Shown here piece after piece: positions 1 to 9,227 of a DNA stretch of 64,000 nt. Source of the DNA: Nostoc sp. UHCC 0926 (lineage in GTDB: Bacteria > Cyanobacteriota > Cyanobacteriia > Cyanobacteriales > Nostocaceae); assembly GCF_028623165.1 (NCBI RefSeq), contig NZ_CP117768.1, positions 2,728,001-2,792,000 on the forward strand. Reading direction: 5' to 3'. The notes under the pieces were generated by a model, which did not search any database, was not told the DNA's origin, and worked only from the letters and a program-made list of their open reading frames with translations. Position 1 is the first letter of the stretch. Every line of letters starts with the position of its first letter. A program made the position numbers and the translations under genes.

Positions 1-38
1 TGCTGCATTTTTTCCAAGTCTTCAAGCGTTAGGGACAT
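1..38 (-). CDS. 5' end of a gene leaving the window (Uma2-like N-terminus)
   Basis: Only the first twelve codons are inside the window, starting with an ATG at 36-38 on the minus strand and reading MSLTLEDLEKMQ. Cyanobacterial Uma2 (DUF820) proteins commonly begin with a 'LTLEDLEKMQQ' segment, and the window carries two other Uma2 genes, so this is the most likely identity. The visible piece is too short to be certain. Confidence 0.45.
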   Translation of the reverse strand, partial: MSLTLEDLEKMQ

Positions 39-212
39 AAAACCTCTAATTATCACACGCCCTGTATTTATATTATGGAGACAACAGACCTCTCTAGGAG
101 CGATCGCCCCATGAATTTCTCAGTCATTGCCAAACCTGTCACTCTAAAGACTTTCTATGTTCTGCTGTATGGTGAAAAAACAGGAATAAGCAGTAAAATC
201 GAATATTATTGC

Positions 213-2567
213 TTATTTTTCAAAACACTCCATCGCTGTTTGAACTTTCTCAACTTGCCTGGGTGCTTGCATTTCGTGAAAAAGTGCCATCGCTTGCACA
301 AAATTTTCCCTACTCTGCTCAATTTCACCCATTTTTTGATGAGTCAATGCCAACTGATAATAAGCTTCAGCTAAGTCTGATTTAGCACCTATTTTATCAA
401 GAATTTCTATTGCTTCTGAATGATAAAAAATTACTCTAGGAAATTCTCCTTCTTCTCGAAAAAGTTCAGCCAGACAACTTATAGCTTTAGCCTTAATCTG
501 GGTAAAGTTGTTTTGTTCAGAATGAAATATAGCTTGTTGGCACAACTCAAAGGATTTTTTTAAATTACCTAAATTTTTATAAGTTAAGCAGAGAGTTACT
601 AAACTATGCCCTATTCCCCATAAAGTCACTCTAGTTGATGATAACATGGCAGAAAAGGCATTTTCAGCAAGATTAAAAGCATCTTCTCTGCTACCAGAGC
701 GTGATTTTATCAAAGCTAGAGAGCATTGAGCATATGCCATGTAATCATCAAGGTTGCTATTTTGTTCAGCAAGGCTACAAACAGAATTAAAACAATCTTC
801 GGCTGCTTCTATTTCCCATAATTCAAGTTTGCAAAGCCCTGTATTGAACAAAATAGATATTTTTGTTTTGACATCTAATTCGCCCAATACTTTTCCTGAT
901 TTTTCATAACATTCTATAGCTTCTCTAATACACCCGATAATTCGATATGTATACCCAAGTATATTGTAAAGTTTAATTAATCTTTCTGGCGATTTTATAT
1001 CGTCTATTATCCGTTTAATGACAGAGAAATTTTTCTGGAGCAGTCCCAGTTGGTAAAACGAGCAACCCAAAGGCAACCCTATACTCCACTGTTCACCTCT
1101 TCCTTGTAAAATTACATCACCGGCTTGCTCAAAATCACTAATTTCTACATAGTGATAATAAGCTTCTAAACCAGTCAAAGCATCTGTGATATTTTTGATG
1201 GCTGCAACTCGTTGCGTCCAAAATTCTGCGGCTTTTCGGTTTACTAATTCCCATTCTTCACTGATTAACCTTAACCTACTGATAGCTTCATCACGAATTA
1301 CAGGATGGAGCCAGTATTGTCCTTTTTTCGCTTCTATTAAAGACAAATCTTGCAGAGCTTTAATTACACCTCTACGTTTTTGTTCTGGTACATCCCAAAG
1401 CAAACATAAAACTCCCTCAATAGGTAATGAAGTAATATCTTGATAACGATAGCATCCTAAACGACACAGGAGACGATAGGCTTCTAAATCATTTTCTTGG
1501 AGACGGGTAAATTGACTAGCGACTAAATCTTTTAACTCTCTTTCTATTAATAAATTTGTACAGTTTTCCTGCCAATAGGCATGTATATCACCAGAAAAAT
1601 CTGTCAATATTGCTCCTCGGAGAATTTGCATTGCTTTGGCGTTACCTCCACAAGCTTTGCACATTTCACTGAGAATAGTAGAATCACAATTGATGTGGCG
1701 ACGGCTAAAAAACTGTCGCCACGCTTGCTCATCTAAACCTTCCAGTGGGTAGAGATGAACCTCTACACTTGACTCCCGCAAACGCTCACGACTCGTTACT
1801 AAAGTAACTGAATGCACATCCTGATCTGCTAATAGTCTCAATAGTTCAACATAAGGGCGACGAGATTCGAGAATCTTGCCATTTTTATCGAGAGCAGTTT
1901 CTAGATTATCGATAAATACCCCAATTTTAGAAGTTTGTTCTCGGAGTTTGCGCCGTAGTCGTTCTAAGCTGATACCAAAGTCGCATCCCGGTTCTTCGTT
2001 AAAGTATCGCCGCAGCCATTCCTCAACCACACTCTCCACAGGAGTGAGGTTTTGGATTTCTGTGGCCATCCACAGTTCCAGTACAAAATTAAACTTTTGA
2101 GTTTTAAAATACTTACGTGCTAAGGTGGTTTTACCAACGCCGCCTTCACCCTGGATGAGAATAACTTTTGCTCCCCGACTCACAAGGGCGTGGAGATCGG
2201 CTATTTGGCGATCGCGCCCTACAAAGTTAGAATCTAAATCTTGGGGTTTAGCGTCATAGCCTGCTAAATTGGGAATCTGGGAGATTTGTTGCGACTGTTG
2301 GGTTGTTCTAAACCCCTGAACCACGCCTTGAAAGGTAGATTTTGAGACTTTCTCCCCTATAACTTTTGATAGTAAATGCCAAAGTTCTGCGCCAACTGCT
2401 TTTAAATGCGCTTCAGTGTAACCACGGCTATTGGCAATATCCTGGTAAGTCCGCTTTTCATCCTCCCACAAATGACGCAAGATAATCCTTTGAGTTTTAT
2501 CTAAGTGTTCTCCTGTCTTGAGAAAAACCAAGTTATCTACAAACTCTAAGGCTTCTTCTGCACCCAT
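213..2567 (-). CDS. STAND-type NB-ARC ATPase with TPR repeats
   Basis: A 784-residue cytoplasmic signalling ATPase. Residues 1-90 form a helical winged-helix-like region of the kind found at the N-terminus of cyanobacterial vMAP/NB-ARC proteins (LRHLWEDEKRTYQDIA, then GYTEAHLK). An NB-ARC module follows, with a Walker A loop GEGGVGKTT at about 140-148, a Walker B-like strand GVFIDNLE near 216-223, and a TSRE sensor motif near 258. From about residue 480 to the end the protein is made of tetratricopeptide-like helical hairpins (for example the LYNILGYTYRIIGCIREAIECYEKSGK segment, part of a run of 34-residue units). Such proteins act as ligand-sensing switches; some are anti-phage STAND sensors, but no effector domain is visible here, so the role is open. 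It stands alone, with no partner in an operon. Confidence 0.8.
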   Translation of the reverse strand: MGAEEALEFVDNLVFLKTGEHLDKTQRIILRHLWEDEKRTYQDIANSRGYTEAHLKAVGAELWHLLSKVIGEKVSKSTFQGVVQGFRTTQQSQQISQIPNLAGYDAKPQDLDSNFVGRDRQIADLHALVSRGAKVILIQGEGGVGKTTLARKYFKTQKFNFVLELWMATEIQNLTPVESVVEEWLRRYFNEEPGCDFGISLERLRRKLREQTSKIGVFIDNLETALDKNGKILESRRPYVELLRLLADQDVHSVTLVTSRERLRESSVEVHLYPLEGLDEQAWRQFFSRRHINCDSTILSEMCKACGGNAKAMQILRGAILTDFSGDIHAYWQENCTNLLIERELKDLVASQFTRLQENDLEAYRLLCRLGCYRYQDITSLPIEGVLCLLWDVPEQKRRGVIKALQDLSLIEAKKGQYWLHPVIRDEAISRLRLISEEWELVNRKAAEFWTQRVAAIKNITDALTGLEAYYHYVEISDFEQAGDVILQGRGEQWSIGLPLGCSFYQLGLLQKNFSVIKRIIDDIKSPERLIKLYNILGYTYRIIGCIREAIECYEKSGKVLGELDVKTKISILFNTGLCKLELWEIEAAEDCFNSVCSLAEQNSNLDDYMAYAQCSLALIKSRSGSREDAFNLAENAFSAMLSSTRVTLWGIGHSLVTLCLTYKNLGNLKKSFELCQQAIFHSEQNNFTQIKAKAISCLAELFREEGEFPRVIFYHSEAIEILDKIGAKSDLAEAYYQLALTHQKMGEIEQSRENFVQAMALFHEMQAPRQVEKVQTAMECFEK

Positions 2568-2943
2568 TTGCTAGCTTGATGTATCATTTGTAATTCATTA
2601 TAACCATATTTTTACTACTTCTTCCTACCCTTCATACTACAAAATACTTTTTCCTACTCGGTAGGGAACTCACTTTATCCGACTGCAAAGCATTCTGGGC
2701 TGTATTACTATTGTAATTAATACAGGCGAAGTTAAGTTAAGCGCCAAGAAAAGGTGGTTGAGGAGAGATTTAGAGAGCGCTACTACTGCAAGCTTAGTAA
2801 ATCACAGATATTATTTGTTCCTCTCCCATATTAATGACTCATGAAAGTGGTGTCTACTAAACAGGCAGTAGCTATTAACTAATTAGATTCTGTAGAGCGT
2901 ATTTACAACTAAGTATGTAAGTCTTTACCCTACAGGAGGTTCA
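2568..2943. other. Intergenic region without a recognised gene
   Basis: This AT-rich spacer separates the divergent STAND ATPase gene and the small Cys/His-rich gene, so promoters for both should lie here. No hairpin terminator, tRNA or conserved repeat was recognised. Confidence 0.5.
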
Positions 2944-3078
2944 ATGATGTTAGACAAAGATTGTCATCATGATTGCAATCAAAATCACTGCCCCTTTGCC
3001 CAAGATACACGTAATCCCAATAGATATGTTTCCCTCAAATGTGGTGTTGAGCGAGAAATAAATATCCCTCTGGTTTAG
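2944..3078 (+). CDS. Small Cys/His-rich protein (44 aa)
   Basis: A short open frame that begins at ATG 2944 (a second ATG follows directly) behind a very strong Shine-Dalgarno AGGAGG at 2934-2939, and ends at TAG 3076-3078. The product is hydrophilic and contains CHHDC and NHCPF segments plus one more Cys in SLKCG, which gives four cysteines and three histidines in 44 residues. That pattern would suit a small metal-binding protein, but I recognise no family. The perfect ribosome-binding site is the main reason to accept it as a real gene. Confidence 0.55.
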   Translation: MMLDKDCHHDCNQNHCPFAQDTRNPNRYVSLKCGVEREINIPLV

Positions 3079-3325
3079 GCTCATTTTTGCTGCTGTTGTT
3101 GGGGTTATTTATTTCGTTCCAACTATTAACTAATTATCAAAAGTAAAATGAGCTAAAAAGGCAACAACAGTCTTTGAATAATTCACCAAATCAGGCAATG
3201 ATTCACTAGTAAAATTAATCTTCAGACTAGGTATGATTTCCCATAACCTACTTTTTAAAATGGGACATGGGAAATTAAAAAGAATATTCACTGATAAAAA
3301 TTTAGCTACTTTCGGAAGTAAAATT

Positions 3326-3553
3326 ATGGACACAAATCAGGATACGCTTCTATTTCGCTTTGCTTCTAAATCTTTGAAATATTTCTTGTTGGTGCTATTT
3401 GGCATTGCGATCGCCTACGTTTTATCCAGTGGTTTAGGTATCTTACAAATCATCCCTATACTGCTGTACCTTTTACAACAGTTTTTGCTTCCACTAGGAA
3501 TTATTCTGTTGTGTTTAATTACAACAGCAGTAATTCTTGAATCCCTACGTTAA
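3326..3553 (+). CDS. Small two-helix membrane protein
   Basis: The chosen start is ATG 3326, preceded by GGAAG at 3314-3318, giving 75 residues; the frame is open further upstream but that part has no coding character. After a short polar N-terminus (MDTNQDTLLFRF) there are two hydrophobic stretches, about residues 18-38 (FLLVLFGIAIAYVLSSG) and 42-70 (IIPILLYLLQQFLLPLGII), so it is probably an integral membrane protein with both ends on the same side. The family is not recognised. An AT-rich hairpin-forming repeat follows at once. Confidence 0.55.
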   Translation: MDTNQDTLLFRFASKSLKYFLLVLFGIAIAYVLSSGLGILQIIPILLYLLQQFLLPLGIILLCLITTAVILESLR

Positions 3554-3568
3554 GAATCGATCAATTTG

Positions 3569-3636
3569 GGATTTTAGATTTTAGATTTTAGATTTTTCCT
3601 TCAATCCAAAATCCAAAATTAAAAATCTAAAATTGA
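3569..3636. repeat. AT-rich inverted repeat (GATTTTAGATTTTAG / CCAAAATCTAAAATC type)
   Basis: Several copies of TTTTAGATT run into copies of ATCCAAAATC/AAATCTAAAATT, so the segment can fold into a long A/T hairpin. The same words occur inside the cobN coding sequence near 58711-58757, which shows that this repeat spreads in the genome. It may also act as a terminator for the two convergent genes around it. Confidence 0.6.
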
Positions 3637-3652
3637 ATGACTCCTAACTTAT

Positions 3653-4582
3653 TCACTTTCCGTAGTAAACCCTGGCATTACCATATCCTATATTTCGCAG
3701 GTATTTATTCCATTCCTGAGCTTGGAATCGCTCAGGGAAAGGCCCTACTGCTACGTGTGGCCCTCGTGGTTGCGTCCTTTCGCGGACTGCGCCAGATCGT
3801 CCTAAATCTTGACTAAATGGGCCTAGATTCTGCCTAATTTTTGCTGCGATCGCAGGTAACTCTTGTTGAGTGGTGGGAATGATGACATAATATCTAGAGG
3901 CTTGCCTGGTATGATTTATATTACTGCGATCGCCTACAAAGCCTCTATTACCTCCATCTATTTCCTGTCCGTTAGCGGAGCTGATCCGTATATTAGAAAT
4001 GCCTTGTGACTGTAGCTCTCTGACCCGTTGTTGGGCGTTAGATACTCTGTTAAAAACTCCTGACTGAATTACATTCCGTCCTTGGTAGTAGCGAATGTAA
4101 GCACTGGGTTCAATCCGACGGATTGCTTGTAACGTCTGGAAATCACTACTATCAACGTAAACTGAGTAGCGCTCAAAGTTCTGGCTATATTGACTAAACT
4201 GTGCAGGTTGGGAGGGCTGAAAGTCCTGCTCAAATTGATTGTTTTGTAATGGTTGAGAGGGCTGAAAATTCTGCTCAAATTGATTGTTTTGTACTGGTTG
4301 GGAGGGCTGAAAGTTCTGCTCAAATTGATTGTCCTGTACTGGTTGTAACTTCGGTGATGGCTGTTGACCAAAGGGAATTGGCGGTGGCGGTAAAGTTTCA
4401 CCTGCTTCTTGAGCCAGTAGCACGTTGTTGTGGATTTGTGCTTGTGCTGGGGTAGAGTTGGGAATCAGCACTAACCATCCTCCCACTAACAAGGGGAGAA
4501 GTCTAATAGTGGGCTTCCAACCCTCAGAACTTCGGTGCAGCATCTGAAATGGGATAAATTGACTTGGCATTCCTCTCGACAT
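3653..4582 (-). CDS. SPOR-like secreted protein with Gln/Asn-rich repeats
   Basis: A 309-residue protein. A hydrophobic segment near residues 26-48 (LLPLLVGGWLVLIP, then TPAQAQ) is a signal peptide with a likely cleavage after AQA, so the protein should be periplasmic. It is followed by a Pro/Gln region with three copies of a 14-residue repeat (QPVQNNQFEQNFQPS). The C-terminal half has two SPOR-like units: YSVYVDSSDFQTLQAIRRIEP...IQSGVFN and YYVIIPTTQQELPAIAAKI...VAVGPFPER, each with the typical 'G.F..R..A..' segment. SPOR domains bind denuded septal peptidoglycan, so a cell-wall or division role is likely. This is inferred from the domain pattern only. Confidence 0.65.
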   Translation of the reverse strand: MSRGMPSQFIPFQMLHRSSEGWKPTIRLLPLLVGGWLVLIPNSTPAQAQIHNNVLLAQEAGETLPPPPIPFGQQPSPKLQPVQDNQFEQNFQPSQPVQNNQFEQNFQPSQPLQNNQFEQDFQPSQPAQFSQYSQNFERYSVYVDSSDFQTLQAIRRIEPSAYIRYYQGRNVIQSGVFNRVSNAQQRVRELQSQGISNIRISSANGQEIDGGNRGFVGDRSNINHTRQASRYYVIIPTTQQELPAIAAKIRQNLGPFSQDLGRSGAVRERTQPRGPHVAVGPFPERFQAQEWNKYLRNIGYGNARVYYGK

Positions 4583-5052
4583 AAATAGTTAGAAAGTAGT
4601 CAAAATATTTATAGGCAATTTCTATCAGGAACTAATTAGTTCACAGTTGTAGCAACTATAGTGCTTCTCGTTTCTATACAATACAATACACTCTGACCTC
4701 ACTTCCATTTCTTTCTCCTAAAAAGAGAAAGGCTTTGAATCTTACTCGCCAACGCTACAAGGGTTGGGGGTTAGGTATCTACTGGACTTCAACCCAGAGG
4801 CGCTATATATAGCCTTAACGTCAAATTAGCTCATGCTGCGTGGCAAAAAATACATCTGTAACTAATCTTAGATAAGGGTGATGGGGGAGGGAACAGCGAT
4901 GTCTACGACGGGCTATGACGCTCGAAGACTCGCTAACGCTTCGCTATCGGCGTCGCTGATTCGGTGACTTTAAAACTGAAGTGCTTTACTAGCAAGGCTT
5001 TGAAGAGTGTGTGCTACAATGGTACAACCACGCATATCGTGTCGTGCTTTGT
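4583..5052. other. Intergenic region filled with cyanobacterial palindromic repeats
   Basis: About 4658-4800 is a repeat (CTTCTCGTTT ... TCACTTCCATTTCTTTCTCC ... CAACGCTACAAGGGTTGGGGG) present in inverted orientation at about 17640-17800 and, in a diverged form, at about 63425-63600. A second palindromic repeat (CTCGAAGACTCGCTAACGC...GGCGTCGCTGATTCGG) lies at 4920-4965. The mnmA promoter must lie near 4970-5050. Confidence 0.55.
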
Positions 5053-6108
5053 ATGAAAAAAGTCGTCGTTGGTCTTTCTGGTGGCGTTGACAGTTCCACC
5101 GCCGCAGCTATCCTGCACCATCAGGGCTATGAAGTGATTGGTTTGACTCTTTGGCTAATGAAAGGCAAAGGTCAATGTTGCTCTGAAGGTATGCTCGACG
5201 CGGCTGATATCTGTGAACAATTGGGCGTTCCCCATCAGATTGTGGATATTCGGGATCTCTTTCAGACGCATATTGTCGATTACTTGGTGACTGGTTACAG
5301 TGCTGGGATCACGCCTTTGCCTTGCTCGCAGTGCAATAAAACGGTGAAGTTTGGGCCAATGGTGCAGTATGCCCATGAACAATTGGGATGCGATCGCATC
5401 GCCACCGGTCATTATGCCCGAATTAGCTATGACGAAGCAACTGGGCGTTACCAGTTATTAAGGGCTGTTGACCGCAATAAAGACCAGTCATACTTCCTCT
5501 ATGATTTGTCTCAAGATTTACTAAAAGCAACTATATTTCCTCTGGGCGAACTAGAAAAAACTGACACGCGCCGCATCGCTACTGAATACGGACTGAAAAC
5601 TGCTGAGAAACCAGAAAGTCAAGACTTGTGTTTAGTGGAAAGTAACGGTTCCATGCGGGCATTTCTTGATAAATATTTAGCTCCCAAAACAGGCGATATT
5701 GTGGATATGACAGGCAAAGTTTTGGGACAGCATGATGGTGTCCATCATTACACCATTGGCCAGCGCAAAGGTTTGGGAATTGCTGCTGCCGAACCGTTGT
5801 ATGTGATTGAATTAGATGCGGAAAATAATAAAGTAGTAGTAGGCGATCGCACCAAGGTAACTCAGCCAGAATGCACTGTAAATCGGGTAAATTGGGTTTC
5901 TATTGCTGAACCATCCACCCCAATTCATGCCGAAGTGCAAATTCGCTATCGTTCAACGGCTACACCAGTGACGGTGATTCCGTTGGAAAACTCTCGTGTG
6001 CGTTTGGTGTTTGATGAACCCCAAATCAGCATCACCCCCGGACAAGCTGCGGTGTGGTACGACGGGGAAAAAGTGTTAGGTGGCGGAATTATTGAACAAT
6101 TTAGTTGA
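5053..6108 (+). CDS. mnmA: tRNA-specific 2-thiouridylase MnmA
   Basis: MnmA adds sulfur to U34 of tRNA-Lys, -Glu and -Gln in the cytoplasm, using ATP to adenylate the base and persulfide sulfur from the cysteine desulfurase relay. ATG 5053 is preferred over the upstream in-frame start at 5011 because the conserved protein begins [15 protein letters not shown]. That segment is the ATP-binding PP-loop (SGGVDSS). Catalytic cysteines are visible in [11 protein letters not shown] and in ESQDLCLV. The core tRNA-binding motif GHYAR and the C-terminal beta-barrel ([18 protein letters not shown]) are intact. At 351 residues it has the normal length. It stands alone. Confidence 0.95.
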   Translation: MKKVVVGLSGGVDSSTAAAILHHQGYEVIGLTLWLMKGKGQCCSEGMLDAADICEQLGVPHQIVDIRDLFQTHIVDYLVTGYSAGITPLPCSQCNKTVKFGPMVQYAHEQLGCDRIATGHYARISYDEATGRYQLLRAVDRNKDQSYFLYDLSQDLLKATIFPLGELEKTDTRRIATEYGLKTAEKPESQDLCLVESNGSMRAFLDKYLAPKTGDIVDMTGKVLGQHDGVHHYTIGQRKGLGIAAAEPLYVIELDAENNKVVVGDRTKVTQPECTVNRVNWVSIAEPSTPIHAEVQIRYRSTATPVTVIPLENSRVRLVFDEPQISITPGQAAVWYDGEKVLGGGIIEQFS

Positions 6109-6218
6109 ATGTCACATCGGTTTTGCTAGAAGCCAAAACTGCCTCTCCTTTTAACTTCAGATAAGCAAAAGCTGCACTGAGTTTTGGAGGGGTATTTTTG
6201 TGTTTAAATTGGATAATA

Positions 6219-6566
6219 ATGCCAGAACAAGAGCCAATCACTGATCCGTTTTTAATACAGCTATTAGAAGGCTATACCTCAGCAGAGGCGGCAGAGATTC
6301 AACAATACATGGAGCAATGGGATGCTGCTACCTATACCAATGTTGCTCAAAGTATCTTAGACCATGCTGCTAGAAAAGGAATTGAACCCTTAAAGTATCT
6401 ACGCAAAGCTCATAACTTTAATAAAAAAGGAGCGATTCGAGTTCCGAAAACTGGATATAGAGGCGATAGTTCAGCTGTCTATCGTAAAAGCAATGAATAT
6501 TTGATTGTCAGACCCGATCAATATGGCACTGAAAAGATAATTACTTATGGAGTCAATGATGACTGA
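6219..6566 (+). CDS. Unknown protein, first gene of an overlapping pair
   Basis: The preferred start is ATG 6219 (MPEQEPITDP), giving 115 residues; an upstream in-frame start at 6198 only adds seven residues. The N-terminal half is helical and acidic. The C-terminal half is basic and beta-rich (KKGAIRVPKTGYRGDSS, then EYLIVRPDQYGTEKIITYG), somewhat like the end of small secreted-toxin or RNase-type domains, where a lone helix is followed by a compact strand bundle. No signal peptide is present. It overlaps the next gene by eight bases, so the two are translationally coupled. A toxin/immunity or toxin/antitoxin pair is possible, but I recognise no family and this is a guess from shape and context. 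Confidence 0.6.
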   Translation: MPEQEPITDPFLIQLLEGYTSAEAAEIQQYMEQWDAATYTNVAQSILDHAARKGIEPLKYLRKAHNFNKKGAIRVPKTGYRGDSSAVYRKSNEYLIVRPDQYGTEKIITYGVNDD

Positions 6567-6957
6567 AGCAATTTTAAATGAGCAAGAATTGACTAAGAAA
6601 AACATTGTTCAATTGTTAGGACAGTTGACTAACGCATATCAAACTACTCGCACTGAACGACAAGAAATTGCTATACAGTTTCCCCCAGCGAATGAAGAGT
6701 TTTCTCTGTTAGAAGAACTTGAACTTTTAACAGTAAATCTCAGAGGTTATGCTAATCAATTTAAATCCACAGGTCGAATTATAAACAAAGACCACGCAAT
6801 TGAGCAATTACAAGCTATGCGAGTTTTAAATGTACCTCAAATTGCGAATTTTTATTTTGCCAGTAATGGCAATTTTGAACAGATAAAGAGTTATATTAGA
6901 ACGTTAGATTACTTGCGTTTACTACTGTTGGAATATTTGCAGTTTCAGAGGGACTAA
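6559..6957 (+). CDS. Unknown protein, second gene of an overlapping pair
   Basis: The start is at ATG 6559 (or the in-frame ATGs at 6547 and 6556), inside the end of the preceding gene, an arrangement typical of translational coupling. The 132-residue product is largely alpha-helical and polar (LTKKNIVQLLGQLTNAYQ, FSLLEELELLTVNLRGYANQ) with no membrane segment. The pairing, small size and acidic helical character would fit an immunity or antitoxin partner for the upstream protein, but no known family was recognised. Confidence 0.6.
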   Translation: MTEAILNEQELTKKNIVQLLGQLTNAYQTTRTERQEIAIQFPPANEEFSLLEELELLTVNLRGYANQFKSTGRIINKDHAIEQLQAMRVLNVPQIANFYFASNGNFEQIKSYIRTLDYLRLLLLEYLQFQRD

Positions 6958-6969
6958 AATCATTACTGA

Positions 6970-7182
6970 TTAACCTTGGTTTGACCCTTTATGCTTGGCG
7001 ATTCTTTCCCGTACAGCTTGGCGTATGTCTTCCCAATCGTCAGGAGTCATCTCAGTTGCATTCCCAGAATTTAGACCTTCTAAAAGTATCGCTTCCAAAC
7101 GTTCAGCCGCTTGACGCTTTTGGTCTTGGCGCACTAACTCACGGAAATATTCACTAACACTGCTGTAGCCACCAGTCGTCAT
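6970..7182 (-). pseudogene. N-terminally truncated ParD-type antitoxin
   Basis: The frame from ATG 7182 gives GGYSSVSEYFRELVRQDQKRQAAERLEA, the helical body of a ParD-family ribbon-helix-helix antitoxin. Reading the same frame further upstream gives TYIEEKM just before TTGGYSS, which is again ParD sequence, but it runs into a TAG after thirteen codons and has no start. The DNA-binding beta-strand of the RHH fold is therefore missing from any product starting at 7182. There is no ParE toxin gene next to it. The upstream neighbour is a Uma2 gene whose last codons overlap this gene in another frame. The best reading is a decayed antitoxin fused to the end of the Uma2 gene by a deletion. Confidence 0.6.
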
Positions 7183-7861
7183 TTTCTCTTCTATATAAGT
7201 TCGGATCGCGACTTCTATCTAATGCCCCTTCAAACTCTTTCAAAGCTTGTACAGTTCCTACTTGCCAAGCTCGTTCAACTGTAGCGGCAATAATTTGAGT
7301 TAGAGGGATATTTGGAAAGTTAGGACTGTGATCAGATTCGATGTAATGTCCATCCCTGAGTAAATAAATCCTCAGTTTTTTACTATCGTAAATCCATAGT
7401 TCTGGAACTGCGATCGCTTCGTAAGCATCAAGAGTTGTTTTTGATGTCACATCTGTTTCAATTGCCAAATCAGGAGGCGGATCATCTGGTTCTAGTTTGC
7501 GACGACCAATCATTCTTTGGTAATTCTGGATGTAGAAGCAAGTATCTGGTTCTACCCCCGCTATATTTTCCCGCTTGAAGGTGGTTGAACCGAAGGGTTC
7601 ATAACTTTTCCCTGCAATTTTCAGCAAGATTTTTACAATATCCGAAATTAAGTCCTTTGATTTTTCGTGTTCGCGTAGAGGAACCATAATTTCTAAAGTA
7701 GACTTGCTGTAAGCAACTCGTAGCGATCGCTTTTCCCCCAGTTCTTGCAAAATAGACTCAAATTCCTCCCAACTGATATCCTGGATATTCACTGTACTAC
7801 CAGGCGCTAGCCGCATTTGGCTAACAGGTTTAACAACGGGGGATACAGCAGTCATAAACAT
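7154..7861 (-). CDS. Uma2 family (DUF820) putative restriction-fold nuclease
   Basis: Uma2 proteins have a PD-(D/E)XK-type nuclease fold and are abundant in cyanobacteria; their biological role is unknown. The 235-residue product shows the family pattern: ISWEEFESILQELGEKRSLRVAY, then a VEPDTCFYI segment (catalytic Asp), PPDLAIETDVTSKTT (D...E.D/T metal site) and a VPELWIYD strand. The last 25 or so residues (DRSRDPNLYRRENDDWWLQQC) do not look like a Uma2 C-terminus; this stretch overlaps, in a different frame, the ParD remnant, so the original C-terminus has probably been replaced. An alternative start is ATG 7855. Confidence 0.8.
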   Translation of the reverse strand: MFMTAVSPVVKPVSQMRLAPGSTVNIQDISWEEFESILQELGEKRSLRVAYSKSTLEIMVPLREHEKSKDLISDIVKILLKIAGKSYEPFGSTTFKRENIAGVEPDTCFYIQNYQRMIGRRKLEPDDPPPDLAIETDVTSKTTLDAYEAIAVPELWIYDSKKLRIYLLRDGHYIESDHSPNFPNIPLTQIIAATVERAWQVGTVQALKEFEGALDRSRDPNLYRRENDDWWLQQC

Positions 7862-8048
7862 TTTCTTTATAAAGGAACTATTCTCAAACTTGAGGCGGGA
7901 TTAGCTTTAGCCTAACCTAATCAGATAGGTTGGAGGCTAGTTGCAAAATTTTCCTCCATTCCCCAAACTCTTTTTCTCTCAGTACCAGCATTTGATAAGT
8001 TAGTACATAATCTGAAACAATAACAGTTAATACAAAGAGGGGATTACG

Positions 8049-9227
8049 TTGAGTCAAAATCCAGATGCCATAGCCCCCCACGGTGGACAGTTGATTAACC
8101 GGATCGCCGCACCAGAACAAAGAGCAGAGTTTCTCTCAAAAGCTGACTTTTTGCCGCGAGTGCAACTTGACGATCGCGCCGTTTCTGATCTAGAAATGAT
8201 TGCGATCGGTGCTTTTAGTCCACTGACGGGTTTTATGAACCAGGAAGACTACGATCGCACTGTTACAGAAATGCGACTAGCTAATGGTCTTGTTTGGTCA
8301 ATCCCGATTACACTATCAGTAAGCGAAGAAGTCGCTTCCCCATTGCAAGAAGGCGGCTTAATCCGTCTGGATAACTCGATAGGCGAATTTATCGGAGTTT
8401 TGCAACTCACGCAAAAATATTACTACGACAAAATCCGCGAAGCAATAAAAGTCTACCGTACTAATGATGTCAATCATCCGGGCGTGCAAGTACTCTATAA
8501 CCAAGGTACTGTAAATCTGGCGGGTGATATTTGGTTGTTGCAGCGCGAACCTCATCCCCAGTTTCCCACTTACCAAATCGATCCAGCTGCCTCACGGCAA
8601 CTATTTCAAGACAAGGGTTGGAAAACCATCGTCGGCTTTCAAACTCGCAACCCCATCCACCGCGCCCATGAATATATTCAAAAGTGCGCTTTAGAAATTG
8701 TCGATGGTCTATTTTTGCACCCATTAGTCGGGGCGACAAAAGAAGATGATATTGCCGCTGACGTGCGGATGCGCTGCTATGAAATTTTGCTAGAACATTA
8801 CTACCCCTTAGACCGGGTAACTTTGGCAATTAATCCGGCAGCAATGCGCTATGCTGGGCCTCGTGAGGCAATATTCCATGCTTTAGTCCGCAAAAACTAC
8901 GGCTGTACTCACTTTATCGTCGGACGGGATCATGCTGGTGTCGGCGACTATTACGGCACTTACGATGCTCAGTATATCTTTGAAGAATTTGCGCCCAGTG
9001 AATTGGGCATTGTGCCGATGAAATTTGAACACGCTTTTTACTGCACGCGCACTAAGCAGATGGCAACATCTAAAACCAGTCCCAGCAGGCCAGAAGAACG
9101 CATTCACCTATCGGGGACAAAAGTCCGGGAAATGCTGCGGCGCGGTGAGTTACCTCCACCAGAATTTTCCCGTCCTGAGGTGGCGGCAGAGTTGGCGCGG
9201 GCAATGCGGATACAAGTATCGGTTTAG
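8049..9227 (+). CDS. sat: Sulfate adenylyltransferase (ATP sulfurylase)
   Basis: The enzyme activates sulfate with ATP to adenosine 5'-phosphosulfate, the first step of assimilatory sulfate reduction. It appears to start at TTG 8049 behind GAGGGG (8037-8042), because the conserved N-terminus ([17 protein letters not shown]) begins there and no ATG is nearby. Diagnostic motifs are [13 protein letters not shown] (the QTRNP and HRAHE nucleotide/sulfate site) and [12 protein letters not shown], with [14 protein letters not shown] near the end. At 392 residues it is a typical homo-oligomeric bacterial and cyanobacterial type with no APS kinase domain. Confidence 0.95.
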   Translation: MSQNPDAIAPHGGQLINRIAAPEQRAEFLSKADFLPRVQLDDRAVSDLEMIAIGAFSPLTGFMNQEDYDRTVTEMRLANGLVWSIPITLSVSEEVASPLQEGGLIRLDNSIGEFIGVLQLTQKYYYDKIREAIKVYRTNDVNHPGVQVLYNQGTVNLAGDIWLLQREPHPQFPTYQIDPAASRQLFQDKGWKTIVGFQTRNPIHRAHEYIQKCALEIVDGLFLHPLVGATKEDDIAADVRMRCYEILLEHYYPLDRVTLAINPAAMRYAGPREAIFHALVRKNYGCTHFIVGRDHAGVGDYYGTYDAQYIFEEFAPSELGIVPMKFEHAFYCTRTKQMATSKTSPSRPEERIHLSGTKVREMLRRGELPPPEFSRPEVAAELARAMRIQVSV

